A stretch of 64,000 bases of DNA from Actinocatenispora sp036503555 (GCA_036503555.1 DASXWQ010000091.1:1-64000); one strand, 5' to 3'. Shown: positions 34,060 to 43,324, counted from the stretch's first letter. Notes: generated by a model from the letters alone, not told the origin. A program made the numbers and translations.

Positions 34060-34088
34060 GCGTCCCCGCCCGCCTCGGGCGGGGACGC
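34060..34088 (+). terminator. Strong GC hairpin
   Basis: A perfect 13-bp stem (GCGTCCCCGCCCG / CGGGCGGGGACGC) with a 3-base loop between two convergent genes; likely bidirectional terminator without a T-tract. Confidence 0.75.
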
Positions 34089-34115
34089 CAGGATCTCTCA
34101 GTTCGGTGGGATCTC

Positions 34116-35333
34116 TCAGCCCCGGTGGTACGGGTCGGCGACGACACCGGTGCCGGTCGCCTCGTCGAAGGCATAGACGTCGCGGCCACCCACGAACACC
34201 CGCATCGCGCGGCTGCGTACGTCCAGCGGGTCACCGGACCACAGCACCACATCGCCGTCGAGGCCGGGCGCGAGCGCGCCGACCCGGTCGTCCAGCGCCA
34301 GCATCCGCGCCGGGTTCGTGGTGATGGACCGCAGCGCCACGTCCGGGTCCAGGCCCTCCTTCACCGACAGCGCCGCCTGGTACACGAGGAACTCGATCGG
34401 CACCACCGGATGGTCGGTGGTCAGCGCGATCTCGACCCCGGCGCGCGCCAGGATCCCCGGGTTGCGCAGCGACCGCTCCTTCACCTCGACCTTCGACCGA
34501 CTGGTGAACAGCGGCCCGATCACGACCGGGATCTCCTTGTCCGCCAACAGATCCGCGATCAGGTGCCCCTCGGTCCCGTGGTTCACCACCAGCCGGTACC
34601 CGAACTCCTCGGACAGCCGGATCGCGGTGGCGATGTCGTCGGCCCGGTGCGTGTGCTGGCACCACGGCACCTCCCGGTCCAGCACCCGGACCAGGATCTC
34701 GTACGTGGCGTTGCGGGTGAACGGCTTGCCCTCGGCCGTCGCGTAGTCCCGCTCGAACCGGTAGTCCTGCGCGCGCAGGAACGCGTCCCGGATCACCGCC
34801 GCGACGCCGAGCCGGGTCGACGGCAGCTTCTTCTGCTCGGAGTACACCCGCTTCGGGTTCTCGCCGAGGGCGCTCTTCACGCTCGCCGGGTCGCGGACGA
34901 TCATCTCGTCGACGGTGCGGCCCCACGTCTTGATCGCCACGGTCTGGCCGCCGATCGGGTTGGCCGAGCCCGGCTTGACCACCACGGTCGTGATGCCGCC
35001 GGACAGCGCGTCGGCGAAGCCGATGTCGGCCGGGTTGATGCCGTCGGCGGCGCGCAGCCGCGCGCCGTTCGGGTCGGTGGTCTCGTTGTAGTCCCGACCC
35101 TCCCAGCCGACGCCCTCCTCGCCGATGCCGACGTGCGCGTGCGCCTCCACGAACCCGGGCAGTACCCACATGCCGGCGGCGTCGACGCGCCGCGCCCCGT
35201 CCGGTACGGCCACCTCCGCGGCCGGCCCGACCGCCGTGATGCGCCCGTCGGTCACCACGACCGTGCCGTCCTCGATCGTCTCGCCCAGCACCGGTACGAC
35301 GCGGCCGCCGGTGATCACCAGTTGATCCGTCAT
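34116..35333 (-). CDS. Amidohydrolase-superfamily metal-dependent hydrolase
   Basis: A 405-residue protein: GMWVLPGFVEAHAHVGIGEE carries the HxH metal site; further ligands are probably in CQHTHRADDIATA, VVNHGTEGH and ALTTDHPVVP. This resembles imidazolonepropionase/prolidase-like amidohydrolases that open cyclic amides or cleave dipeptides. The start ATG 35333 is divergent from a HAD gene 59 bases away. Confidence 0.88.
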   Translation of the reverse strand: MTDQLVITGGRVVPVLGETIEDGTVVVTDGRITAVGPAAEVAVPDGARRVDAAGMWVLPGFVEAHAHVGIGEEGVGWEGRDYNETTDPNGARLRAADGINPADIGFADALSGGITTVVVKPGSANPIGGQTVAIKTWGRTVDEMIVRDPASVKSALGENPKRVYSEQKKLPSTRLGVAAVIRDAFLRAQDYRFERDYATAEGKPFTRNATYEILVRVLDREVPWCQHTHRADDIATAIRLSEEFGYRLVVNHGTEGHLIADLLADKEIPVVIGPLFTSRSKVEVKERSLRNPGILARAGVEIALTTDHPVVPIEFLVYQAALSVKEGLDPDVALRSITTNPARMLALDDRVGALAPGLDGDVVLWSGDPLDVRSRAMRVFVGGRDVYAFDEATGTGVVADPYHRG

Positions 35334-35392
35334 GCGCCCCATCCTGCCCGGTGCCCGGCGGGGTCGCGAACACGACTGGCAGGCTGGTCACC

Positions 35393-36064
35393 ATGACGGA
35401 CCAGCACGGGATCATCTTCGACCTGGACGGCGTACTCGTCGACTCCGAGCAGTGGTGGGACGAGATCCGCCGCGGCGTGGTCGCCGAGTACGGCGGCACG
35501 TGGACCGACGAGGCGACCACCGCGATGCTCGGCATGTCCACACCCGAGTGGGCCGACTACCTGGTCTCGGCGCTCGGCGTGACGCTCGGTCCGGACGAGG
35601 CGGCGCGGACCGTCGTCGACCGGATGGCCGACCGCTACGCCGGCGGCCCGCCGCTGCTGCCCGGCGCCGTCGCCGCGGTACGCGACGCGGCGCGGCGGAC
35701 ACCCGTGGCCATCGCCACCTCGTCGCCGCCGCGCATCATCGACGCGTTCCTGTCCGGCACCAGGCTCGGCGACGTCGTCACCGCCGCGGTGTCCTCCGAA
35801 CAGGTCGGTGCCGGCAAGCCCGACCCGGCGGTCTACCTGACCGCCGCCGACCGCATCGGCGTACCGGCCGCACGGTGCGTTGCGATCGAGGACTCGACGA
35901 ACGGTCTCCGCGCCGCCCTCGCCGCCGGTACCACGGTGATCGCCGTGCCGAACCCGCACTTCCCGCCGGACCCGGCCGTGCTGGCGCGCGCGGCGTACCG
36001 GATCGGGCGGTTGGCGGAGCTGCCCGCGGCGCTGGACCGGGTTCAGGCCAGCTGGTCGAGATAG
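35393..36064 (+). CDS. HAD-family hydrolase (phosphoglucomutase/phosphatase-like)
   Basis: A 223-residue protein with DLDGVLVDSE (motif I), AIATSSPP (motif II), GAGKPDPAVYLTAADRIGV (motif III) and AIEDSTNGLRAALAAGT (motif IV). The DLDGVLVDSE form and a four-helix cap fit the beta-phosphoglucomutase/phosphatase group. It overlaps the convergent beta-propeller gene by 22 bases. Confidence 0.9.
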   Translation: MTDQHGIIFDLDGVLVDSEQWWDEIRRGVVAEYGGTWTDEATTAMLGMSTPEWADYLVSALGVTLGPDEAARTVVDRMADRYAGGPPLLPGAVAAVRDAARRTPVAIATSSPPRIIDAFLSGTRLGDVVTAAVSSEQVGAGKPDPAVYLTAADRIGVPAARCVAIEDSTNGLRAALAAGTTVIAVPNPHFPPDPAVLARAAYRIGRLAELPAALDRVQASWSR

Positions 36065-37101
36065 CAGACGACGGCGATTTTGTGGCTGTCGGTCGCGGAG
36101 ATCGTCTCGGCGAAGCCGTACGCCAGCCGCGGCCGGCCGCGGACGAGCTGGATCGCCATCCCCTCCGGCTCCCGGAACGCCAGGTCGGACGCGGTCGTGA
36201 CGAGCTGCCGGTCCTCCACCACCCCGTCGCTCCACCGCACCCGGGTGACCACCGTGTTCCCCGTCGGCGACGTCGACCCGACGTGCCCGTACGCGTTGCC
36301 CTCGATCAGGTAGAGGTAGCGGCCGTACGTCGCGTACCCCTGGAAGTCGGTGGCGAGCACGTCCGGCTGCGCCACGTCGGCGATCGGGCGGAACACGCCG
36401 TGCGCGGCCTCGTCGAGACGGTAGAGCGCGTACCGGAAGTGGCCGTCGACCCGGTGTCGCATGGTGAGCGTCCGGTACGCGGGATCCACGTTCGCGGTGG
36501 TGCGGTCGGCACCGGCCACCGGCGCGTACTGCGTCAGGCTCGGCGAGTCGGGGGTCAGCACGGCACCGTCCACGAACGGGAACCGGGCGAGCACGCTGCC
36601 CCAGCCGTGTACGCCGTCGTCCGCGACGGCCTTCGTCTCCGTCCACAGGTACGCCCCGTGCGCGGTCGGCTGCACGCCGATCTGCACGCCGTGCCCGAAG
36701 CCGAGCAGGTACATGTGGCCGAGCTCGGTGCCGTCGAGGTCGAGCTTCGTCAGCGCGAGGTCGCCCTGCAGGTCCCGTTGCGCGCCACTGACCGGCGCCG
36801 CCTCACCGGGCAGCTGGAGACCCCCCTGGACGAGCTGCACCGTGTACAGGTGGCCGCGGGTGTTGTCGAAGCTGAGCGCCTGCAGCACGGTGTTGTTGTG
36901 CAGCGCCTTGCGCCGCCACAGCTCGTGTCCCTCGGCGTCCAGCGCGAACCGCGGCGACGGCGGCAGCCCCGTCGGCGCCGGTGCCGGCGTGTCCGGCTCC
37001 GCGGCGTACGCGGCGCCGGCGGCGAGCGCGCCCGCCCCGACCACCGCGGCACCGCCCGCCAGCAGCAGTCCACGTCGGCTCAGCCCACCCGACCGTCCCA
37101 T
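36043..37101 (-). CDS. Tat-exported P68 RBP/TagC-like beta-propeller protein
   Basis: A 352-residue protein with a twin-arginine signal (LSRRGLLLAGGAAVVGAGAL). The mature part (ALHNNTVLQALSFDNTRGHL, DLALTKLDLDGTELGHMYLL, GFGHGVQIGVQPTAHGAYLW) matches the family annotated as teichoic-acid biosynthesis protein C or phage-receptor-like propellers in streptomycetes. The function is probably binding or hydrolysis of a cell-surface glycopolymer. ATG 37101 follows GGGAGG. Confidence 0.82.
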   Translation of the reverse strand: MGRSGGLSRRGLLLAGGAAVVGAGALAAGAAYAAEPDTPAPAPTGLPPSPRFALDAEGHELWRRKALHNNTVLQALSFDNTRGHLYTVQLVQGGLQLPGEAAPVSGAQRDLQGDLALTKLDLDGTELGHMYLLGFGHGVQIGVQPTAHGAYLWTETKAVADDGVHGWGSVLARFPFVDGAVLTPDSPSLTQYAPVAGADRTTANVDPAYRTLTMRHRVDGHFRYALYRLDEAAHGVFRPIADVAQPDVLATDFQGYATYGRYLYLIEGNAYGHVGSTSPTGNTVVTRVRWSDGVVEDRQLVTTASDLAFREPEGMAIQLVRGRPRLAYGFAETISATDSHKIAVVCYLDQLA

Positions 37102-37339
37102 CCTGACCTCCCTGTCCGGTGCACAGCCCGCCCAGCATGGCCGTACCCGACGGAGAAATCAACGGGATCACGGGTACGTTTTCGCAAACATCAGCGCTAA
37201 GTTCGCATCACCGATTGGGGGCTTCGGTACGGCCCGTCGGCGTCGCCGTACCACCGGTAGCGGTAGGTACGCGGCACAGCTCGCGCTGGGACTCGCGTGG
37301 CACCATCACTTGTCACCCCCGACCCAGGAGGCCGCCACC

Positions 37340-38068
37340 GTGCACGGCTCGACGATCGGCCAGGTCTGGCAGCAGGTCATCGGCACCCAGCCCACCCCAC
37401 CGCTCACCCTGGTCCTGGTCACCGCCGTGGCCGCGCTCGCCGTCGTGGTGTTCGGGCCGGTCTGGCGGGTCGCGCGCAACATCGTGACGATCGCGCACGA
37501 GGGCGGCCACGCGCTCGTCGCGCTGCTGTCCGGCCGGCGCCTCACCGGGATCCGGCTGCACTCCGACACGTCCGGCGTGACCGTCTCCGTCGGCAAGCGC
37601 ACCGGGCCCGGCATGGTCTTCACCGGCCTCGCGGGCTACGTCACGCCGTCGCTGCTCGGCCTCGGCTGCGCGGCGCTGCTCACCGTCAACCACCTGACCG
37701 CGCTGCTGTGGATCGGCCTGCTGCTGCTCGCCGCGATGCTCATCATGATCCGCAACGCGTACGGCGTGCTCTCGGTGGTCGTCACCGGCGTCCTGCTGTT
37801 CCTCGTCTCCTGGTTCACCTCGCCGACGGTGCAGGCCGCCGTCGCGTACCTGATCACCTGGTTTTTGCTGTTCGGCGGGCTCCGCCCGGTATACGAGCTG
37901 CAGCTCAAGCGGTCCCGCCGGCAGGCGCCGGACTCCGACGCCGACCAGCTGCACCGACTGACCGGCGTACCGGGGCTGGTGTGGGTGACGCTGTTCGGCC
38001 TGGTCGCGCTGGCCTGCGTGGTCGTCGGTGGCTACTGGCTCGTCCCGAACCTGCCCACCCTGACCTGA
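37340..38068 (+). CDS. M50-family membrane metallopeptidase
   Basis: A 242-residue integral membrane protein with the zinc motif HEGGH (residues 53-57) in an IVTIAHEGGHALVALLSGRR helix and five to six helices. Its layout fits M50B-like proteins of actinomycetes rather than a PDZ-containing S2P. GTG 37340 has an ideal AGGAGG site 8 bases upstream. A DxG second ligand motif is not obvious, so activity is unproven. Confidence 0.85.
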   Translation: MHGSTIGQVWQQVIGTQPTPPLTLVLVTAVAALAVVVFGPVWRVARNIVTIAHEGGHALVALLSGRRLTGIRLHSDTSGVTVSVGKRTGPGMVFTGLAGYVTPSLLGLGCAALLTVNHLTALLWIGLLLLAAMLIMIRNAYGVLSVVVTGVLLFLVSWFTSPTVQAAVAYLITWFLLFGGLRPVYELQLKRSRRQAPDSDADQLHRLTGVPGLVWVTLFGLVALACVVVGGYWLVPNLPTLT

Positions 38069-38097
38069 CCGGGGCCACGCGCCCCGCGGCCGGCGGG

Positions 38098-38574
38098 TCA
38101 GCAGTCGATCGGCGGCAGGCCGGGGCGGTCGCGTAGCCGGCCGAGCATGTGCTCGACCATCCGGCCGAGGTGCCGACGGTCGCTGCCGGACAGCTCACCC
38201 AGCAGCTCCGCCTCCGTACGGTCGAGCGCGTGGGATGCCTTGTGCAGCACGGCTTTCCCCTCGTCGGTGACCTCGACGAGGTGTCGGCGCCGGTCGGCCG
38301 GGTCACGCCGACGTCGCACGAAACCGCGGCGTTCGAGGTCGTCGAGGAGGGCGACCATCGTGGTCCGGTCGATGCCGGACCGGGCGGCCATGCCCTGCTG
38401 CGACGGGACGCCCGAGGCCGCCAGCGTGAGCGCGCGCAGGTGCCGGCCGGTCAGCCCGTAGGGCTCCAGCGCGCCGTCGGCCATCGCGAGCGCGACCTTG
38501 CCCAGCTCGACCAGCCGGAACCCGGTGCGGCCCAAGAGTTCGGCCTCGGCGTCGGCCGGCGACGTGATCGACAT
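38098..38574 (-). CDS. MarR-family transcriptional regulator
   Basis: A 158-residue winged-helix protein: GLTGRHLRALTLAASGVPSQ, GMAARSGIDRTTMVALLDDL (recognition helix) and RRRDPADRRRHLVEVTDEGK (wing). It is divergent from an SDR gene. A perfect palindrome lies in the 75-base gap, and a TAGGGT element sits 6 bases before its ATG, so it probably represses both itself and the reductase. Confidence 0.92.
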   Translation of the reverse strand: MSITSPADAEAELLGRTGFRLVELGKVALAMADGALEPYGLTGRHLRALTLAASGVPSQQGMAARSGIDRTTMVALLDDLERRGFVRRRRDPADRRRHLVEVTDEGKAVLHKASHALDRTEAELLGELSGSDRRHLGRMVEHMLGRLRDRPGLPPIDC

Positions 38575-38580
38575 GGCATC

Positions 38581-38586
38581 ACCCTA
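38581..38586 (-). promoter_or_regulatory. -10 element (TAGGGT) of the marR-type gene
   Basis: TAGGGT on the minus strand, 6 bases before ATG 38574; leaderless geometry. Confidence 0.55.
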
Positions 38587-38599
38587 TTCCCCGTCCCGC

Positions 38600-38617
38600 C
38601 AGTCTACCGTTAGACTG
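38600..38617. promoter_or_regulatory. Operator-like palindrome (MarR site)
   Basis: CAGTCTA-CCGT-TAGACTG, perfect 7-bp arms, in the divergent region. It overlaps the likely -35 (TTAGAC) of the SDR gene. Confidence 0.65.
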
Positions 38618-38649
38618 ATCGTCAGTCACACTGATGATTTGGAGACCTG

Positions 38650-39438
38650 ATGGACTACCGAGGTAGCACCGCGCTCGTCACCGGCGCCTCCAGCGGCATC
38701 GGCACCGCGCTCGCCGAGGCCCTCGCCGCCCGCGGTGCCGACGTCGTACTCGTCGCCCGGTCGACCGACACGCTCGACGCCATCGCCGCCGACCTCCGGC
38801 GCCGCCACGGCGTACGGGCCGAGGTGGTCACCGCGGACCTCACCGCGACGGACGCCGCCGAACGGATCCGCGCCGAGGTCGACCGGCGCGGGCTCACCGT
38901 CGACATCCTGGTCAACAACGCCGGGTTCGGCAGCGCCGGCACGTTCCACCAGGTACCGGCGGAGCGGTCGCGGCGGGAGGTCGCCCTCGACGTGGCCGCC
39001 GTCGTCGACCTCACCCACCAGTTCCTGCCCGACATGGCCGCCCGGCGGCGCGGCGCGGTGCTCAACGTCGCCTCGACCGCGGCGTACCAACCGGTGCCGA
39101 ACATGGCGGTGTACGGGGCGAGCAAGGCGTTCGTGCTGTCGTTCAGCGAGGCGCTCTGGGCGGAGTACCGGCGGCTCGGGGTGCGGGTCGCGGCGGTCTG
39201 CCCCGGACCTGTCGACACCGCGTTCTTCGACGAGCTCGGCACCGACCGAGGCCAGGTCGGCCAGTTCCGTACGCCGGCGCAGGTCGCCAAGTCCGCGCTG
39301 CGCGCCCTGGACCGGGGCCGCCCGCGGGTGACCCCCGGCCTGGTCAACGCGGCGGTACCGATGCTCAGCCGGCTGCTGCCCCGGCGCGTCGTGCTCGGCG
39401 TGTCGGCCCGGCTGCTCGCCGAGGCCAGCCCCGCCTAG
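38650..39438 (+). CDS. Short-chain dehydrogenase/reductase
   Basis: A 262-residue classical SDR: TGASSGIG (NAD(P)-binding), NNAG, the catalytic Ser (NVASTAAY) and YGASK (YxxxK). The C-terminal part (RGRPRVTPGLVNAAVPMLSR) fits acyl or keto-steroid type reductases. Substrate unknown; likely under MarR control. ATG 38650 follows TTGGAGACCTG. Its 3' end is echoed downstream. Confidence 0.9.
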   Translation: MDYRGSTALVTGASSGIGTALAEALAARGADVVLVARSTDTLDAIAADLRRRHGVRAEVVTADLTATDAAERIRAEVDRRGLTVDILVNNAGFGSAGTFHQVPAERSRREVALDVAAVVDLTHQFLPDMAARRRGAVLNVASTAAYQPVPNMAVYGASKAFVLSFSEALWAEYRRLGVRVAAVCPGPVDTAFFDELGTDRGQVGQFRTPAQVAKSALRALDRGRPRVTPGLVNAAVPMLSRLLPRRVVLGVSARLLAEASPA

Positions 39439-39472
39439 GGTGAGCCGACCGCGTGCCGAGGCCGGCCCCGCC
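39418..39472 (+). repeat. 37-bp-spaced direct duplication of a gene 3' end
   Basis: The 18-bp 3' segment GCCGAGGCCAGCCCCGCC at 39418 recurs at 39455 with one mismatch, just past the SDR stop codon. Confidence 0.6.
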
Positions 39473-39527
39473 CGCGGTCGTGAGTACCCGGGCCGAGCGG
39501 CCGGCACGCGGGTCCCGCGCGACAGGG

Positions 39528-40511
39528 CTAACCGCCCGACGCGGTGAGGAGGGCGTCGGCCAGCTCGGTGCGGGCGTACAGGACGACGCGGCCGGCGCGG
39601 TGCGCGACCACCAGGCCGGCCCCGCGCAGCGCGGTGAGCTGCTGCGACACCCCACCCGCCGACAACCCGGTACGCCGGGCCAGCTCGGTCGTCGACGCCG
39701 GGGCGTCCAGCTCCGCGAGCAGCGCCGCGCGGGCCCGGCCGAGCACGGCGGCGAGGGCGGTCGGTCCCCCGGCGGTACCCGACTCCCAGACGGTGGCCAC
39801 CCCGCGCGGCGGGTACAGCAGGGTCGGCTGCCAGGGTCGCTGGCTGATCGTGAACACGTTCGGCCAGGCGAACACGGACGGCACCAGCAGCAGCCCGCGG
39901 CCGTCCAGCGCGCGAGAGTCGTGCCAGAACTGGTGCCGGACGTACAGCGTGTCGCCGGACCAGGTGACCCGCTCGTGCAGGTCCCGGAACAGCAGGTACG
40001 CACCACCCTCGGCGAGCCGGCGCGACCGGTACGCGATCTCGCCCTCCGCGAGCCCGCGGATCCGCGGCCAGTCGGGCGCCAGCGCGACCTCCCAGTACGC
40101 CCGGACCACGTCGGACAGCTCGGCCAGTCCGGACGCCGGATCGCGCGCCAGCCGGGCGGCGAACGGCCCGGCCCGCGGACCCAGCCGCTCCAGGTCGGTG
40201 CGTACCTGTCGCGGCGCGGTGGCGCGCATCGCGGCCAGCTCGTCCGCGAGGTCCGCGACGGGCGTGGTCGGCGGCGGGGTGAGGAAGTCGGGGATGTAGT
40301 GCGTCGGCGGCCCGATGACCAGGTCGAGCAGCGGCCCGATGTCCGTACCGGCGTCGGCGAGCGCGGCGCGGGCCCGTCGTACCCACGGCAGGTGCAGCGC
40401 CCGGTCGGCCGGGTGGCGCAGCGCGCGGACGCTGACGACCGCCTCCCACAGCGGCGAAAACGCGAACCGGATGTGTAGGACGTCTTCGGTTGAAAAAGCC
40501 AGCTCAAGCAC
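39528..40511 (-). CDS. ArsR-type winged-helix regulator (DUF5937-like)
   Basis: A 327-residue protein. The long N-terminal part (LHIRFAFSPLWEAVVSVRAL, HYIPDFLTPP) is of the DUF5937 type, and the C-terminal ~90 residues form a winged helix (STTELARRTGLSAGGVSQQL, HRAGRVVLYARTELADALL). In actinomycetes such proteins sit beside transporters they control; here an MFS gene is divergent 34 bases away. Confidence 0.85.
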   Translation of the reverse strand: MLELAFSTEDVLHIRFAFSPLWEAVVSVRALRHPADRALHLPWVRRARAALADAGTDIGPLLDLVIGPPTHYIPDFLTPPPTTPVADLADELAAMRATAPRQVRTDLERLGPRAGPFAARLARDPASGLAELSDVVRAYWEVALAPDWPRIRGLAEGEIAYRSRRLAEGGAYLLFRDLHERVTWSGDTLYVRHQFWHDSRALDGRGLLLVPSVFAWPNVFTISQRPWQPTLLYPPRGVATVWESGTAGGPTALAAVLGRARAALLAELDAPASTTELARRTGLSAGGVSQQLTALRGAGLVVAHRAGRVVLYARTELADALLTASGG

Positions 40512-40545
40512 GGCGCCCCCGTTCCGACGATTCAGCCCAGTCTAA

Positions 40546-41874
40546 ATGTCTGGAAAGGAGCGGCCACCGCGTACGACAGTTACGCGCGTGACCCCCACCT
40601 CCGCCCCCGGCAGTACCCGGCCCACCATCCCCACCCAGCGCGGCGGCATGTCCCGGTTGGTCCGCGCCGGCGCCGCCACCCACCTCGGCGGACTCCCCCG
40701 TACGTTCTGGATCCTGTTCGGCGGGCAACTCGTGAACCGGATCGGCGGCATGGTGGCCGCGTTCCTGGTCCTGTACCTCGGTGCGCGCGGGCTGTCCGCC
40801 GGCCAGGTCGGCCTCGTCCTCGCCGCCCGCGGCGTCGGCTCGATGATCAGCCAGCCGGTCGGCGGCCTGCTCGCGGACCGGGTCGGCCGCCGGTTCACGA
40901 TGCTCACCGGGCTGATCGCGACGAGCGTCGCGCTCGTGGCGCTCGGCGTGGTCGGAACGGTACCGCTGATGGTCGTCGCGGCGGGCGCGCTCGGCGTGGT
41001 CAGCGAGCTGTACCGGCCGGCGTCGTCGGCGCTGGTCGCCGACGTGGTGCCGGTGGCTGCCCGGGCCAAGGCGTACGGGTTGATGTTCTGGGCGATCAAC
41101 CTGGGGTTCGCGGTGGCGAGCGTGCTCGCCGGTTTCCTCGCCGAGCACGGGTACTGGCTGCTGTTCGCGGTCGACGCGGGCTCCGGGCTGGCGTTCGCGG
41201 CGATCATCGCGGTGGGCATCCGCCGCGACCCGGTGGCCCGGCCGGTGGCTTCCGGCACCGCCCGACAGGCCGGCTACCGCACCGCGCTGCGCGACCCGCT
41301 GCTCGTGGCGCTCGTGCTGCTGACCCTCGGGTACGCGACGGTGTACAGCCAGGCGCAGGTGGCGATCCCGCTGGCGATCCGCGACCACGGGCTGTCCGCC
41401 GCGGTGTACGGGGCGACCGCCGCGATCAACGGCATCCTCATCGTCGTCCTCCAGCCGCTGCTCACGACCTGGCTCGCCCGGTTCGACCGGATGAAGGTGC
41501 TCGCCGCGTCGTGGGCGCTGGTCGGCGCCGGGATGGCCCTCACCGGCCTCGCCCACGCGCCCTGGCAGTACGCGGCGACCGTCGTGGTGTGGACCGTCGG
41601 CGAGGTCGGTACCGCCGGGTTCACCGCGGCGCTGGTGGCCGACCTCGCGCCGGCCGAGGCACGCGGCCGGTACCAGGCGCTCTTCGGCTGGGGTTGGGCG
41701 GCGGCGAACCTGCTCGGCCCCCTGCTCGGCGCCGGCGTGTACGGCACGCTCGGCCCCGGCGCCGCCTGGTTCGGCTGCCTCGGCGTCGGCCTGTGCACCG
41801 GGGTGTGCGCGCTGGCACTGTCCGGCCGGGTCGCCCGCCGGCGCACCGCGGCCCTGGCCGCCGCCAGCTCCTGA
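40546..41874 (+). CDS. MFS transporter
   Basis: A 442-residue protein with twelve predicted helices; the loop 2-3 motif GLLADRVGRRFTML (GxxxDRxGRR) is clear, and VSELYRPASSALVADVVP resembles drug/multidrug H+ antiporters. ATG 40546 is the longest start; a GTG at 40588 would remove 14 polar residues and is equally credible. Probably regulated by the divergent ArsR-type gene. Confidence 0.85.
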   Translation: MSGKERPPRTTVTRVTPTSAPGSTRPTIPTQRGGMSRLVRAGAATHLGGLPRTFWILFGGQLVNRIGGMVAAFLVLYLGARGLSAGQVGLVLAARGVGSMISQPVGGLLADRVGRRFTMLTGLIATSVALVALGVVGTVPLMVVAAGALGVVSELYRPASSALVADVVPVAARAKAYGLMFWAINLGFAVASVLAGFLAEHGYWLLFAVDAGSGLAFAAIIAVGIRRDPVARPVASGTARQAGYRTALRDPLLVALVLLTLGYATVYSQAQVAIPLAIRDHGLSAAVYGATAAINGILIVVLQPLLTTWLARFDRMKVLAASWALVGAGMALTGLAHAPWQYAATVVVWTVGEVGTAGFTAALVADLAPAEARGRYQALFGWGWAAANLLGPLLGAGVYGTLGPGAAWFGCLGVGLCTGVCALALSGRVARRRTAALAAASS

Positions 41875-42001
41875 CCGTGCCCACCGGCCCGGCGCGCCGG
41901 ACCGTACACGTGTCGTACCGAACGGGTGGGTTTCGGCGCGATCGGGCGCCTGCATCGTGGTATCGGCCACCCGGAGCCCCCGTCCCGGGGGCGGGGGTCT
42001 C

Positions 42002-42007
42002 TAGTCT
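42002..42007 (+). promoter_or_regulatory. -10 element (TAGTCT) of serA
   Basis: TAGTCT predicts a start near 42014 and a 35-base leader with GAAAGGA before GTG 42049. Confidence 0.5.
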
Positions 42008-42048
42008 GGAAGGCGCCGCAACCCGCCCGGTGGACTGAAAGGATTCCC

Positions 42049-43272
42049 GTGGCCACCGACAGCTCGACCCGACCCGTCCGCGCCCTGCTCCTCGAAGGCA
42101 TCCATCCGGACGCGCAGAGCGTCCTGGAAAAGGCCGGCTACCAGGTGGAGAGCCTGGGCCGCGCGCTGGACGCCGACGAGCTCGCCGCCCGACTGTCCGA
42201 CGTCCACCTGCTCGGTATCCGGTCCAAGACGCAGGTCACCGACGAGGTGCTGGCCGCCGCGCCCGAGCTGCTCGCGGTCGGCGCGTTCTGCATCGGTACC
42301 AACCAGATCGACCTGGCCGCCGCGGCCCGGCGTGGGGTGGCGGCGTTCAACGCGCCGTTCTCCAACACGCGCAGCGTGGTCGAGATCGCGCTGGCCGAGA
42401 TCATCGCGCTGACCCGCCGCCTCACCGAGAAGAACGCCAGCCTGCACGCCGGCGTCTGGGACAAGTCCGCCGCCGGCGCCCACGAGGTACGCGGTCGCCG
42501 CCTCGGCATCGTCGGGTACGGCAACATCGGCACCCAGCTGTCGGTCCTCGCCGAGAACCTCGGCATGTCGGTCTACTTCTACGACACCGCCGACAAGCTG
42601 GCGCTCGGCAACGCGCGCCGCTGCGGCTCGCTCGACGAGCTGCTGAGCGAGGTCGACGTGGTCACGCTGCACGTGGACGGCCGGCCCGGCAACAGCGGCA
42701 TGTTCGGCGCCGACGAGTTCGCCCGGATGCGGCCCGGCAGCCTCTTCCTGAACCTGTCCCGCGGGTTCGTCGTGGACCATCGGGCGCTGCGCGACAACAT
42801 CACGTCCGGGCACCTGGCCGGCGCCGCGGTCGACGTGTTCCCGAGCGAGCCGAAGGGGCGCGGCGACGCGTTCGTCTCCGACCTCCAGGGCCTGCCGAAC
42901 GTCATCCTCACCCCGCACATCGGTGGTTCCACCGAGGAGGCGCAGCAGGACATCGGGCAGTTCGTCGCCGGCAAGTTCCGCGACTTCATCGACGCGGGCG
43001 CGACCGCGATGAGCGTCAACTTCCCGCAGCTCGACCTGGGCTCGCGGCCGGGCGCGCGCCGGCTGGTGCACGTGCACCGCAACGTGCCGGGCGTACTGGC
43101 GAAGATCAACGGGCTGCTCGGCGAGTCGCAGGTCAACGTCGAGGGGCAACTGCTCGGCACCCGCGACGAGATCGGCTACGTGATCACCGACATCGGCAGC
43201 GGCGACACCGACGCCGTACTCGCCGGCCTGACCGCGCTGCCCGAGACGATCCGGCTGCGCTCGCTGTCCTGA
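42049..43272 (+). CDS. serA: D-3-phosphoglycerate dehydrogenase with ACT domain
   Basis: First step of serine synthesis. The 407-residue protein has the NAD-binding GYGNIG motif, catalytic Arg in LFLNLSRGFVVDH, the NVILTPHIGGSTEEAQ His motif and a C-terminal ACT domain (NVPGVLAKINGLLGESQVNV) for serine feedback. At ~410 residues it is of the E. coli type, shorter than the ~530-residue form usual in actinobacteria. GTG 42049 follows GAAAGGATTCCC. Confidence 0.93.
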   Translation: MATDSSTRPVRALLLEGIHPDAQSVLEKAGYQVESLGRALDADELAARLSDVHLLGIRSKTQVTDEVLAAAPELLAVGAFCIGTNQIDLAAAARRGVAAFNAPFSNTRSVVEIALAEIIALTRRLTEKNASLHAGVWDKSAAGAHEVRGRRLGIVGYGNIGTQLSVLAENLGMSVYFYDTADKLALGNARRCGSLDELLSEVDVVTLHVDGRPGNSGMFGADEFARMRPGSLFLNLSRGFVVDHRALRDNITSGHLAGAAVDVFPSEPKGRGDAFVSDLQGLPNVILTPHIGGSTEEAQQDIGQFVAGKFRDFIDAGATAMSVNFPQLDLGSRPGARRLVHVHRNVPGVLAKINGLLGESQVNVEGQLLGTRDEIGYVITDIGSGDTDAVLAGLTALPETIRLRSLS

Positions 43273-43277
43273 TTCCA

Positions 43278-43305
43278 CGGCCCGGCACCGCCTGGTGCCG
43301 GGCCG
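43278..43305 (+). terminator. serA terminator hairpin
   Basis: A perfect 12-bp stem (CGGCCCGGCACC / GGTGCCGGGCCG) with a 4-base loop 6 bases after the serA stop. Confidence 0.75.
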
Positions 43306-43324
43306 GGTACAGTTGTCGATCATC

